Origin: DATJPY01 sp035506135
Lineage (GTDB): Bacteria; Myxococcota_A; UBA9160; PR03
Assembly (NCBI GenBank): GCA_035506135.1
Contig: DATJPY010000107.1
Span: 1 to 59,290, forward strand
DNA: 59,290 nt
Direction: 5' to 3'
This document shows positions 1-8,048 of the stretch, piece after piece. Every line of letters begins with the position of its first letter. Positions within the stretch are counted from its first letter, which is position 1. Both the position numbers and the translations under genes were made by a program. A model generated the notes under the pieces. It did not search any database. It had not been told where the DNA came from and saw only the letters and a program-made list of their open reading frames with translations.

Positions 1-2
1 TC

Positions 3-284
3 CGCGTGAACGCCATCGCGCCGGTGGCGCTGACCCGCATGACCGAGGACCTGCCGATGGCGAAGAACGAGGCCTTCAAGGAGCGCATGTCTCCGAAGCA
101 CGTCGCGCCGCTGATCGTCTTCCTGGCGAGCGACCTCTCGAAGGACGTCACCAAGAAGATCTTCTTCGTGGGCGGCGGGCAGATCTCCGAGATGCGGCTG
201 ACCCGGACCGCGGGCGTCACCAAGAAGGACGGCGTCTGGACGCCCGACGAGATCGCGAAGCAGCTGGACCAGATCCTGGCGTAG
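3..284 (+). CDS. Short-chain dehydrogenase/reductase, C-terminal part (cut by window edge)
   Basis: This is the last ~93 residues of a protein whose start lies left of the window; the frame is open from base 3. The segment NAIAPVALTRMTE is the typical stretch of SDR enzymes just after the catalytic Tyr/Lys region, and MSPKHVAPLIVFLASD followed by a Gly-rich turn (VGGGQI) matches the SDR C-terminal helix and last strand. The NAD(P)-binding Gly motif and catalytic residues are outside the window, so cofactor and substrate cannot be judged. The tail after the Gly-rich turn is longer than in FabG and recalls hydroxyacyl-CoA dehydrogenase-type SDRs, which is an inference only. Confidence 0.85.
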   Translation, partial: RVNAIAPVALTRMTEDLPMAKNEAFKERMSPKHVAPLIVFLASDLSKDVTKKIFFVGGGQISEMRLTRTAGVTKKDGVWTPDEIAKQLDQILA

Positions 285-318
285 CGCGGCGCGAGCCTCT
301 CGCCGCGCCGCCCTCTGC

Positions 319-324
319 TACGCT
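319..324 (+). promoter_or_regulatory. Putative -10 box (TACGCT) directly before plsB
   Basis: TACGCT ends 6 nt before the plsB ATG at 331, so a transcript from it would start at or next to the ATG. No good -35 box is seen 17 nt upstream. The same arrangement recurs before several other genes in this window. Confidence 0.35.
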
Positions 325-330
325 CGGACA

Positions 331-2910
331 ATGCCCAGCGACGTCGACGTGCGCGATCCGCTGTCGGCGATGGCGCCGCGCTTCAACCTGTTCTTCCGCT
401 GGTTCGCCCGCCGCTTCTTCGGCGAGATCAGCTTCGATGTCGACACCGCCGAGCAGCTGAGGGCGCTCGAGGCGACCGGCCCCGTCATCTACGTGATGCG
501 GTACGCGAGCCGGCTCGACTACTTCCTGATGAACGCGCTGTTCCTGCGCCACCACCTGCGGCTCTCGTCGTTCGCGAACGGGATCCACTTCCACTACTAC
601 CAGCCGTTCTGGCAGGCGCTGCGCGCGCGCTGGCGGGGCTGGCGGAGCCGCGCTCCGCGGGACCGCAGCGCGGCGGCTGAGCGGGTGCGCCTGCTGCTGC
701 GGAGCGACGCATCGCTCTTCGTCTTCTTGCGCACCGAGCGGCTGCGCTCGTGGCTCCGCGGCCGCCGGCACGTGGTCACCTCGGAGCGCTCGGACCTCGA
801 TCTGCTCGCGGAAGCGGTCGACGCCGCGTGGAGCGAGGCGCGCCCCGTCGCCATCGTCCCGCTGGCGCTCTTCTGGCGGAAGGGGCCGCGCAACGAGCGC
901 CGCTTCCTGAACCTCGCGTACGGCGCACCGACGCGGCCGACCGACGTCGCGAAGGTGACCTCCTTCCTCACCAACTACCACAACCTCGCGGTCAAGGTCG
1001 GCGAGCCGATCGACCTCGGCGCGTTCGTCGCGGAGCGCCGGGCCGAGGGACAGCCGGCGGTGGTGCGCAAGGTGCGCCGCTCGCTCCTCGTCTTCCTGTA
1101 TCGCGAGGAGAAGGTGGTCGAGGGCCCGACCTTGCGGCCGCTCCATCGGGTGCAGGAGAGCGTGCTCGGCAGCCCGCGGCTCGGCGCCTTCCTCGACGAG
1201 CGCGCGCGCGAGCTCGGCCACTCGCCCGAGGCGGAGCGCGCCGCAGCCGAAAAGATGTTCCGAGAGATCGCGGCCCACATGAACTCGACGCTCCTCGCGC
1301 TGCTGAGCTGGGCGACGACGGCCTTGTTCCGGCGCGTCTTCACCTCGATCGAGACCAGCGGGCTCGAGAAGGTGGCGGAGTACGCCAAGCGCCATCCGAT
1401 CGTGCTGGTCCCGAGCCACCGGTCGTACTTCGACTTCCTGCTGCTCTCGTGGCTCTTCTACGCGAACCACCTGGTACCGCCGCACATCGCCGCACGCGAG
1501 AACATGGGCTTCGGGCCCTTCGGCTTCCTGTTCCGCCGCGCTGGCGCGTTCTTCATGCGCCGCTCCTTCGCCGATCCGCTCTACAAGGAGGTCTTCCGCG
1601 CCTACGTCAGCTACCTGGTGCGGGAGGGCTTCACGCAGGAGTTCTTCATCGAGGGCGGTCGCTCGCGCACCGGCCGCACGCTGGCGCCCAAGCTCGGCAT
1701 GCTCGCCTGGGACGTCGAGGGCTTCCTGGCCTCGGCGCGCCGCGACCTCTTCTTCGTTCCGATCGCGATCACGTACGAGCGGCTGCTCGAGGAAGGCGCC
1801 ATGGTGAGCGAGCTCGCCGGCGCCAAGAAAGAGGACGAGAGCATGCTCGGGCTGGTGCGCGCGCGGAAGGTGCTGAGCCGCAAGTGGGGCAGCGCGCACG
1901 TGAGCTTCGGCGAGCCGATCTCGCTGGCCGAGGCGATCGGCGACCGCCGCCGCGAGCTGGCCGAGGAGGAAGAGGGCGAGGCCGGGAGCGAGAAGCGCCG
2001 CTTCGTGGAGGAGCTCGCCAACCGCCTGGTCGAGCGCATCAACGCGGCGACCGTGGCCAACGCCACGGCGGTCGCGGCGTGCGCCTTCCTCGGCGAGCGG
2101 CGCCGCGGCCTCTACCGCCACGAGCTCACCACCCGCATGCAGGAGACCGTCGACCTGCTGCGGCTGCAGGACGCGCGCATCACCCCCGCGCTGGCGCGCG
2201 ACCAGGGCGAGTTCGAGGAGTCGATCGCGTTCCTGCTGCGCAGCGATCTCGTGCGCGTGCAGCCCGACCCGCGCGGCGAGATCCTCTACTACGACGAGGG
2301 CAAGCGCCGCGTCCTCGACCTCTACCGCAACTCGATCCTCCACTTCCTGGCGGCGCCGAGCTTCCTGGCGCGCCGCCTGCTTCGCGGCGCCACCCGCGAC
2401 GAGCTGCGCGACGATCTGCGCTTCTGGCTCGACCTCTTCCACCACGAGCTCTTCATGCAGCGCGGCCTGGTGCTCGCGGCGCACTTCGACGCCTTCCTCG
2501 ACTACTTCGAGCGGCTCGAGGTGATCGAGCGCCAGGACGACGAGCTGCGCGCCACCGAGAAGGGTCGCGCGTATCTCGGGCGCCTCGCGATGCTGACGCG
2601 CGGCATGCTCGAGGCCTATGCGGCGGCCTACGGCTCGGTGCTCCGCGATCCCGCGCTCGGCCCCGTCCGCCAGCTCGCGCGGCGCGCCGGCGAGTCGTTC
2701 GCGCACAGCGAGCTGCTCGGCGAGGTGACGAATCCGGAGGCCGGCAACCGCGACACCTTCGCGAGCGCGCTCGAATCGCTCTCGCGCCGCGGCATCCTCG
2801 AACGACACAGCGCACCGGGCGCGCGCGATGCGGCGTACGCGCGCGGCCCCGCGTTCGACGAGCTCGCCGGACTCGTCGAGCGGCTGGCGGGGGCGCTGCG
2901 GGGCCGGTAG
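331..2910 (+). CDS. plsB: Glycerol-3-phosphate 1-O-acyltransferase PlsB
   Basis: An 859-residue protein that should acylate the sn-1 position of glycerol-3-phosphate at the inner membrane, the first step of phospholipid synthesis. The four acyltransferase blocks are visible: HRSYFDFLLLSW with the catalytic His near residue 363 (HxxxxD), GFGPFGFLFRRAGAFFMRRSF-like block II, FFIEGGRSRTGR (block III) and VPIAITYERL (block IV). The length is close to the ~800 residues of the family, with the usual long N- and C-terminal regions. The ATG at 331 was chosen because coding-type third-position GC bias begins there. It is followed after 14 nt by hisI. The family assignment is firm; acyl donor (ACP or CoA) is not visible. 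Confidence 0.93.
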   Translation: MPSDVDVRDPLSAMAPRFNLFFRWFARRFFGEISFDVDTAEQLRALEATGPVIYVMRYASRLDYFLMNALFLRHHLRLSSFANGIHFHYYQPFWQALRARWRGWRSRAPRDRSAAAERVRLLLRSDASLFVFLRTERLRSWLRGRRHVVTSERSDLDLLAEAVDAAWSEARPVAIVPLALFWRKGPRNERRFLNLAYGAPTRPTDVAKVTSFLTNYHNLAVKVGEPIDLGAFVAERRAEGQPAVVRKVRRSLLVFLYREEKVVEGPTLRPLHRVQESVLGSPRLGAFLDERARELGHSPEAERAAAEKMFREIAAHMNSTLLALLSWATTALFRRVFTSIETSGLEKVAEYAKRHPIVLVPSHRSYFDFLLLSWLFYANHLVPPHIAARENMGFGPFGFLFRRAGAFFMRRSFADPLYKEVFRAYVSYLVREGFTQEFFIEGGRSRTGRTLAPKLGMLAWDVEGFLASARRDLFFVPIAITYERLLEEGAMVSELAGAKKEDESMLGLVRARKVLSRKWGSAHVSFGEPISLAEAIGDRRRELAEEEEGEAGSEKRRFVEELANRLVERINAATVANATAVAACAFLGERRRGLYRHELTTRMQETVDLLRLQDARITPALARDQGEFEESIAFLLRSDLVRVQPDPRGEILYYDEGKRRVLDLYRNSILHFLAAPSFLARRLLRGATRDELRDDLRFWLDLFHHELFMQRGLVLAAHFDAFLDYFERLEVIERQDDELRATEKGRAYLGRLAMLTRGMLEAYAAAYGSVLRDPALGPVRQLARRAGESFAHSELLGEVTNPEAGNRDTFASALESLSRRGILERHSAPGARDAAYARGPAFDELAGLVERLAGALRGR

Positions 2911-2924
2911 CTTCGTCGGCCGCC

Positions 2925-3308
2925 ATGGATCCTCTCGACGGCGTCGACTTCGCGAAGGGCGGCGGCCTGGTGACCGCCATCGCCCAGGACTTCGCCACGG
3001 GCGAGGTCCTGATGGTCGCCCACATGAACGCCGAGTCGCTGCGCAAGACGCTCGAGACCGGCCGCGCGGTGTACTGGAGCCGCAGCCGCGGTCTCTGGCA
3101 CAAGGGCGAGGAGAGCGGAAACGTCCAGATCGTGAAGGCGCTGCACCTCGACTGCGATGGCGATACCGTCCTGCTTCGCGTCGAGCAGGTGGGCGGCGCC
3201 GCCTGTCACACCGGAAAGCGACACTGCTTCTTCCGGCGCTGGGACGGGACCCGCTGGGTCGACGAGGGCGTCCAGGTCTTCGATCCCGCCAAGGTGTATC
3301 GACGGTGA
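2925..3308 (+). CDS. hisI: Phosphoribosyl-AMP cyclohydrolase HisI
   Basis: A 127-residue monofunctional HisI that opens the purine ring of phosphoribosyl-AMP (step 3 of histidine synthesis). Hallmarks are VYWSRSRGLWHKGEESGN, the metal site HLDCDGD, and ACHTGKRHCFF with the two conserved Cys residues. No HisE domain is fused, so phosphoribosyl-ATP pyrophosphohydrolase must be elsewhere. Its stop codon overlaps the GTG start of hisG by 4 nt, so the two are probably translationally coupled. The ATG at 2925 gives the normal family length. Confidence 0.95.
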   Translation: MDPLDGVDFAKGGGLVTAIAQDFATGEVLMVAHMNAESLRKTLETGRAVYWSRSRGLWHKGEESGNVQIVKALHLDCDGDTVLLRVEQVGGAACHTGKRHCFFRRWDGTRWVDEGVQVFDPAKVYRR

Positions 3309-4195
3309 CGGCGGCGCGTCGCGAGCGCGCGCTGCGCCTCGGCCTTCCCAAGGGAAGCCTGCAGGACACGACGGTCAAGCTGTTCGGCCTGGCCGGCTGG
3401 CGGATCCGCGTGGCGGAGCGCTCCTACTACCCCGAGACGGACGATCCGGAGCTCGACTGCATCCTGATCCGCGCGCAGGAGATGGCGCGTTACGTCGAGC
3501 ACGGCGCGCTCGACTGCGGGATCACGGGCGTCGACTGGGTGCTCGAGAACGGAGCGAAGGTGAAGGAGCTCGCCGACCTCAAGGCCCCCTGGCCGAACTA
3601 CCGCACGGTGCGCTGGCTGCTCGCGGTGAAGGACGGCTCCCCCTTCAAGGGCGTGAAGGACCTCCAGGGCAAGCGCATCGCCACCGAGGTGACGGAGCTC
3701 ACCCAGCGCTACCTGCGCCGCCACGGCGTGCGCGCCGAGGTCGAGTTCTCCTACGGCGCCACCGAAGTGAAGCCGCCGCTCCTGGCCGACGCGATCGTCG
3801 ACGTGTCGGAGACGGGCAGCAGCATCCGCGCCAACGGGCTCCGCGTCCTCGACACCGTGCTCGAGAGCACGCCGCGCTTCATCGCCAACAAGCGCGCCCA
3901 CGCCGACGTCTGGAAGCGGCGCAAGATGGAGCAGCTGGTGCTGCTGCTGCGCGGAGCGATCGCGGCACTCGACCGCGTCGGCCTGATGATGAACGTCCCC
4001 CGCACGCGCCTCGACAAGGTGCTGGCGATCCTGCCCGCGCTCGCCGCGCCCACCATCTCGGCGCTGGCCGACGAGCGCTGGGTCGCGCTCAACACCGTCG
4101 TGCCCGAGCGCACCGTGCGCGAGATCATGCCCCAGCTCTGCGAGGCCGGGGCCACCGGCATCGTCGAGTACCCGCTCAACAAGATCGTGGAGTAG
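3305..4195 (+). CDS. hisG: ATP phosphoribosyltransferase HisG (long form)
   Basis: A 296-residue enzyme condensing ATP with PRPP, the first and feedback-regulated step of histidine synthesis. The start LRLGLPKGSLQDTTVKLF is typical, as is IVDVSETGSSIRANGL, the PRPP-binding loop. The length and the C-terminal ~75 residues (PALAAPTISALADERWVALNTVV onward) show the long form with the regulatory, histidine-binding domain, so no HisZ partner is needed. The start is GTG within a GTGA overlap with hisI. The pair hisI-hisG is detached from the rest of the his genes, at least within this window. Confidence 0.95.
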   Translation: MTAARRERALRLGLPKGSLQDTTVKLFGLAGWRIRVAERSYYPETDDPELDCILIRAQEMARYVEHGALDCGITGVDWVLENGAKVKELADLKAPWPNYRTVRWLLAVKDGSPFKGVKDLQGKRIATEVTELTQRYLRRHGVRAEVEFSYGATEVKPPLLADAIVDVSETGSSIRANGLRVLDTVLESTPRFIANKRAHADVWKRRKMEQLVLLLRGAIAALDRVGLMMNVPRTRLDKVLAILPALAAPTISALADERWVALNTVVPERTVREIMPQLCEAGATGIVEYPLNKIVE

Positions 4196-4196
4196 C

Positions 4197-4760
4197 GTGG
4201 CCGGGCGGCTGCTCCGGCTCGCGGGCGCGCTGCCGGCCTACGCGCAGACCGCCTTCGAGGGGCTGGCGCCGCGCGCGCTCGGCGGCGCGGGCACCGTCTC
4301 GGTCGTGCAGGGCGTCGTGTGCTCCGAGCGCGGCGTGCTCTTGTGCGTGCGCCGGGAGCTGCGCGGCTGGGAGCTCCCCGGCGGCGAGGTGGAGCCGGGC
4401 GAGTCCGAGGCGTTCGCACTCCGGCGCGAGGTGCGCGAGGAGACCGGCCTCGAGGTCGAGGCCGAGCGGCTCGTCGGCGAATACCGGCGCAGCGGGTTTC
4501 GCGCACACCGCGCGCGCGTCTTCACCTGCCGGGTCGCGGGCGGCAGCCTGCGCGCGAGCCGCGAGGCGCCGCGGCTCGCGTGGTTCCCGCCCTCGGCGCT
4601 CCCGCGCACGATCTTTCCGTGGTTCCGCACGCCGCTCGAGGACGCGCTCCGCGGGGGCGCCGAGCCGGCCCTGCGCCACGAGCACCAGGGAATCGCCGCG
4701 ATCCTGGCCGGCATGCGCATCGACCTCCGGATGCGCTGGCTCGACGACCAGGCCCAATGA
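4197..4760 (+). CDS. Nudix hydrolase
   Basis: A 187-residue protein with a complete Nudix box: GGEVEPGESEAFALRREVREETGLEV fits GX5EX7REUXEEXGU, where the REVREE glutamates bind the metal. It would hydrolyse a nucleoside diphosphate linked to some moiety; the substrate cannot be told. The N-terminal ~30 residues precede the fold, and the C-terminal part (HEHQGIAAILAG) is of the type seen in NUDIX proteins acting on small nucleotides. The GTG start lies 1 nt after the hisG stop, so it is likely in the hisI-hisG unit. A strong hairpin follows 5 nt after its stop. Confidence 0.85.
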   Translation: MAGRLLRLAGALPAYAQTAFEGLAPRALGGAGTVSVVQGVVCSERGVLLCVRRELRGWELPGGEVEPGESEAFALRREVREETGLEVEAERLVGEYRRSGFRAHRARVFTCRVAGGSLRASREAPRLAWFPPSALPRTIFPWFRTPLEDALRGGAEPALRHEHQGIAAILAGMRIDLRMRWLDDQAQ

Positions 4761-4765
4761 GCAAC

Positions 4766-4789
4766 GAGCCCGGTCTTGCGACCGGGCTC
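4766..4789 (+). terminator. Hairpin terminator between convergent genes
   Basis: A perfect 10-bp inverted repeat, GAGCCCGGTC / GACCGGGCTC, with a TTGC loop (4776-4779). It starts 6 nt after the Nudix stop codon and 47 nt from the end of the convergent zinc-ribbon gene, so it can serve both strands. There is no clear T-tract, which is common in GC-rich genomes. Confidence 0.65.
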
Positions 4790-4835
4790 GCCGACAGCTC
4801 GAGCCTTGGAATCGGGAATCGAGCCGAAGGACGCC

Positions 4836-5333
4836 TCAGCGGCGGCTCTCGCGCAGCCCGCTCGCCTCCCACTCCTTCGAGAGCTGCGAGAGCTTGCGCG
4901 AGAACTCTTCGAAGGGTTCGTCGAAGGAGAGGATGATCTCGGTGGTGCGCGGGATCTCGTCGCCGTTCAGGAGACCGCGGTATCGGTTCAGGTTGGCGAG
5001 GATCGCCTCGGCGACCTTGAGCGCGCGCTTCTCGGTCTTGATCAGAGGCGACTGGAGGGTGTACACGTTGTTGCGACCCCAGAGGCTCTCGTCGCGCACG
5101 ATCCCGATCTCGCGGTAGACGCCGTTGATCGGATCGTAGTTGTACTCGACACGGACCTCCTTGAAGACGTCCGAGTTGCCCGTGTAGAAGCCGCGCTCCT
5201 TCTCGACCTTCCCGAGCTGGCGACAACGCGGACAGTAGAACGTGTCGCCGTGGTTCAAGAGGAAGACGCCCTTGGCGTAGTCCTCGCAGTCCGTGTTCTC
5301 GCAGTAGCCGACTCCGCGCTTCATGCTGGCCAT
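4836..5333 (-). CDS. Conserved-type hypothetical protein with Cys4 zinc ribbon
   Basis: About 165 residues from the ATG at 5333. Near the N terminus two CxnC pairs (YCENTDCEDYAKG and FYCPRCRQLG) make a four-Cys zinc ribbon; the rest is an alpha/beta region with no motif I can name. The frame stays open up to an ATG at 5474, but that extension has many A/T third positions and Pro/Ala-rich composition unlike its neighbours, whereas ATG 5333 is preceded by GAGGT at a good distance, so I take the shorter form. A possible sigma-54 promoter lies 86 nt upstream and the 6S-like RNA further upstream on the same strand. Function unknown; cytoplasmic by lack of signal peptide. Confidence 0.75.
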   Translation of the reverse strand: MASMKRGVGYCENTDCEDYAKGVFLLNHGDTFYCPRCRQLGKVEKERGFYTGNSDVFKEVRVEYNYDPINGVYREIGIVRDESLWGRNNVYTLQSPLIKTEKRALKVAEAILANLNRYRGLLNGDEIPRTTEIILSFDEPFEEFSRKLSQLSKEWEASGLRESRR

Positions 5334-5430
5334 CTGACCTCGGATCGCCTCCAACGCGCCGGGGGGGGTTGGGGGGCTCTCTGCGTTGGCGTCGGCCGCC
5401 GGGACCCATCCCGTGCGACCTCCATCGAAA

Positions 5431-5445
5431 GCAGCAGGCGTGCCA
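5431..5445 (-). promoter_or_regulatory. Possible sigma-54 promoter of the zinc-ribbon gene
   Basis: On the minus strand TGGCACGCCTGCTGC fits the GG-N10-GC rule of -24/-12 promoters (consensus TGGCAC-N5-TTGC), with one change in the -12 box (CTGC for TTGC). The expected start near 5419 leaves an 86-nt leader before ATG 5333. The motif is GC-rich, so a chance match is possible. Confidence 0.35.
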
Positions 5446-5544
5446 AGCGCGGCCTTCGTTGCTGGATCATCCACGTGCGCGCAGCGGTGCGCTCGGAGCT
5501 GCCGGCCGCCTGCCGGGCCGGACGGGCGGAGCCCCTCGACGGGT

Positions 5545-5720
5545 TGGGCGTCGCAGATCCCCGAATGGGAAGGAGGCTGCCCGGTCCCGAACGGCGGCCG
5601 CAGTTTCGCTCATAGCTTCCAGCAGCCGTCGCGGAACGCGCGCACCTGTCCGGCGGGGGGAGGGGGTGCAACCAGGTTCCTCGTCTCAGGAAATAGCAAC
5701 GATGGCCGAGACTTGCGTGC
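5545..5720 (-). ncRNA. ssrS: 6S-like regulatory RNA (ssrS)
   Basis: A non-coding stretch directly behind a strong sigma-70 promoter. I could fold it by hand into the 6S architecture of one long rod with a central bubble. Arms pair in order: CGTTGC (5701-5696) with GCGACG (5554-5549); TTCCTGAG with the segment ATTCGGGGA including G-U pairs; GAGG with a CTTC run; CCTGGT (5676-5671) with ACCGGG (5585-5580). The upper stem closes through CCGGACAG/CTGCTGG to a CGCG-TTC-CGCG tip. The 3' side of the bubble reads GGAAGC...GAAACTGCGGC, resembling the E. coli 6S segment GAAGCC...AAAACTGCG. 6S RNA binds sigma-70 RNA polymerase holoenzyme as a promoter mimic in stationary phase. The exact ends are not visible; the assignment rests on structure and promoter, not on a covariance search. 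Confidence 0.65.
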
Positions 5721-5726
5721 TCGCCA

Positions 5727-5755
5727 CTTATACTCTCGCAGGCCGCGGCAGTCAA
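5727..5755 (-). promoter_or_regulatory. Strong sigma-70 promoter for the 6S-like RNA
   Basis: On the minus strand TTGACT (5755-5750), a 17-nt spacer and TATAAG (5732-5727): five of six bases match in each box with optimal spacing. It is the best sigma-70 promoter in the window. The predicted start is near 5720. No open reading frame with coding bias follows until 5333. Confidence 0.75.
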
Positions 5756-5796
5756 CCGGAATTTCACTCCGGGACGGGGGCTTGGACAGGTCGCCG

Positions 5797-5931
5797 TCAC
5801 GTCGGCGCGGAGCCCGGGGCGGAGTCCCCGCGAAGCTCGCGGGCGAGCGTCTGCCGCTCGTGGACGAGGTGCGCCAGGTAGATCGCCACCGCCCCGATCG
5901 AGACGGCGTACGCCGCGATCACGTAGCCCAA
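5797..5931 (-). CDS. ccmD: CcmD, small heme-export membrane protein
   Basis: A 44-residue protein starting at TTG 5931, overlapping the end of ccmC by 13 nt. It has one membrane helix (YVIAAYAVSIGAVAIYLAHL) followed by a basic, polar helix (HERQTLARELRG), the standard CcmD plan. CcmD anchors the CcmABCDE complex and is needed for release of holo-CcmE. Position directly after ccmC, size and topology support the call; the start codon is uncertain (GTG four codons in is an alternative). It is the last gene of the ccm operon. Confidence 0.8.
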   Translation of the reverse strand: MGYVIAAYAVSIGAVAIYLAHLVHERQTLARELRGDSAPGSAPT

Positions 5932-6650
5932 GGCCCGCTCTCCCCGGCCGGGTCCGCGGCGCGCGCGAGGCGATCCGCCACGCGGGCCCGGAGCTCCTCG
6001 ACCTCGATCCGCCGCAGCAGCAGATGGGCGAACGCGAGGAGCGCTGCCGCCACCCCGAGCGCGAACGGCCAGCCCATCCCGGCCCCCAGGCTCCCGGACT
6101 CCAGATTCTGGGGATGCATCGAGCGCCCGCCGGCGAGGTTGATCGCGAAGTAGTTGAGTGGGATGACCGCGAGCCCTGCGATGCCGTAGACCGCCGCGAA
6201 GCGCGCCGCGCGCTCGCCGCCCTCGGTGAAGGAGCGCAGCAGCAGGTAGGCCAGGTACACGAACCAGAGCAGCAGCGTCACGGTGAGGCGCGGGTCCCAG
6301 GACCACCAACGGCCCCACGTCCCGCGCGCCCAGATCGGGCCGGTCACGACCACCAGCGTGCAGAAGAGCACGCCCACCTCGGCGGCCGAGCGCGCCAGCC
6401 GGTCGAAGGCCTCGTCGCCGCGCCAGAGGTAGAGCCCGCCGCCGAGGGCGGTCAGCGCGAATCCGAGGTAGGCGGCGAAGGCCAGCGGCGGATGCACGTA
6501 GAGGATCTTCTGGATCACGCCTTGCATCGAGTCCACCGGTGCCTGCGCCACCGACAGCAGCCACAGGCCTGCGACGGCGAGCAGCGAGATCCCGCTCGGC
6601 CTGCGCCAGCGGGTCGTCACGCGCTCGAGGGTCGACGGGGACGGGCGCAT
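5919..6650 (-). CDS. ccmC: CcmC, heme delivery protein
   Basis: A 243-residue, six-helix membrane protein of the heme handling family. The tryptophan-rich WWD motif is present as GTWGRWWSWDPRL, flanked by conserved His (YVHPPLAF, in a periplasmic-side loop region) that ligands heme. CcmC presents heme to CcmE together with CcmD. It begins 7 nt after ccmB and runs into ccmD. Length and topology match the family. Start ATG at 6650. Confidence 0.93.
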   Translation of the reverse strand: MRPSPSTLERVTTRWRRPSGISLLAVAGLWLLSVAQAPVDSMQGVIQKILYVHPPLAFAAYLGFALTALGGGLYLWRGDEAFDRLARSAAEVGVLFCTLVVVTGPIWARGTWGRWWSWDPRLTVTLLLWFVYLAYLLLRSFTEGGERAARFAAVYGIAGLAVIPLNYFAINLAGGRSMHPQNLESGSLGAGMGWPFALGVAAALLAFAHLLLRRIEVEELRARVADRLARAADPAGESGPWAT

Positions 6651-6657
6651 CGGCTGC

Positions 6658-7319
6658 CTACTCGTCGAGGACGAACTCGAAGCCGACGAACGAGACTATC
6701 AGAAACACGGCGTCGGTCACTCCGAGGAGCTGCAGCGGGCCGCGCGGCAGCTCGCCCGTCTCGAGCAGGGCCGCGCTCGCCTCGACGGCGCCGAGCAGCA
6801 CCGGCACCAGCAGCGGCAGGAGCAGAAGCGGCAGCATCACCTCGCGGTATCGCGTCCGCACCGAGACCGCGGAGAAGAGCGTTCCGATCGAGCAGAGCCC
6901 GAGCGAGCCGAGCGCGACCACCAGCGCGAGGGGCGCCGCGACGGCGCGCAGGTCGACGCCGAAGGCCAGGGCGAAGAAGAGCGCGGTGGCGGCCTGGACG
7001 GCGCCCAGGATCACGAGGTTGGCGGCCGCCTTGCCGAGGAAGACGAAGCCGCGGTCGGCAGGCGCCAGGGCGAGCCCCGAGAGCGCCTCGTTCTCGAGCT
7101 CGAGGGCGAAGGCGCGGTTCAGGCCGAGGACGGCGGCGAAGACATAGGCGACCCAGAGGAGGCCGGGCGCCATGCGGCGGACGGCGTCCGGCGGGCCGGT
7201 GGGCACGGCGAAGTGGAGGACGATCACGACGAGGAAGGCGAAGACGCCCATCGCCACCGCCCGGTCGCGGCTCCGCCACTCCGTGACGAGATCCTTCCAA
7301 AGAATGGCGAGGGCGGCGC

Positions 7320-7323
<4 letters not shown>
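6658..7323 (-). CDS. ccmB: CcmB, heme ABC transporter permease
   Basis: A 221-residue membrane protein with six predicted helices, starting SAALAILWKDLVTEWRSRD, a typical CcmB N terminus, and containing ALELENEALSGLALAPADRG, the conserved cytoplasmic loop facing CcmA. It forms the ABC module that releases holo-CcmE from CcmC. It overlaps the end of ccmA by 4 nt (ATGA). Confidence 0.93.

Positions 7324-8044
<721 letters not shown>

Positions 8045-8048
<4 letters not shown>

Noticed and set aside
217..3378. 1053-aa minus-strand open frame antisense to plsB and hisI (and other long shadow frames of this kind, e.g. 10003-11943, 28100-29950, 47046-50078)
   Set aside because: Composition is Arg/Ala/Glu/Gly repeats, typical of antisense or shifted reading of GC-rich genes; the opposite frames have clear families and third-position GC bias.
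5334..5474. N-terminal extension of the zinc-ribbon protein to ATG 5474
   Set aside because: Many A/T third positions, Pro/Ala-rich, and a better ribosome binding site exists for ATG 5333.
5661..5700. CTGAGA...GAACCTG resembling parts of a TPP riboswitch within the RNA at 5545-5720
   Set aside because: The motifs are out of the TPP order and spacing, no thiamine gene follows, and the region folds better as a 6S-type rod.
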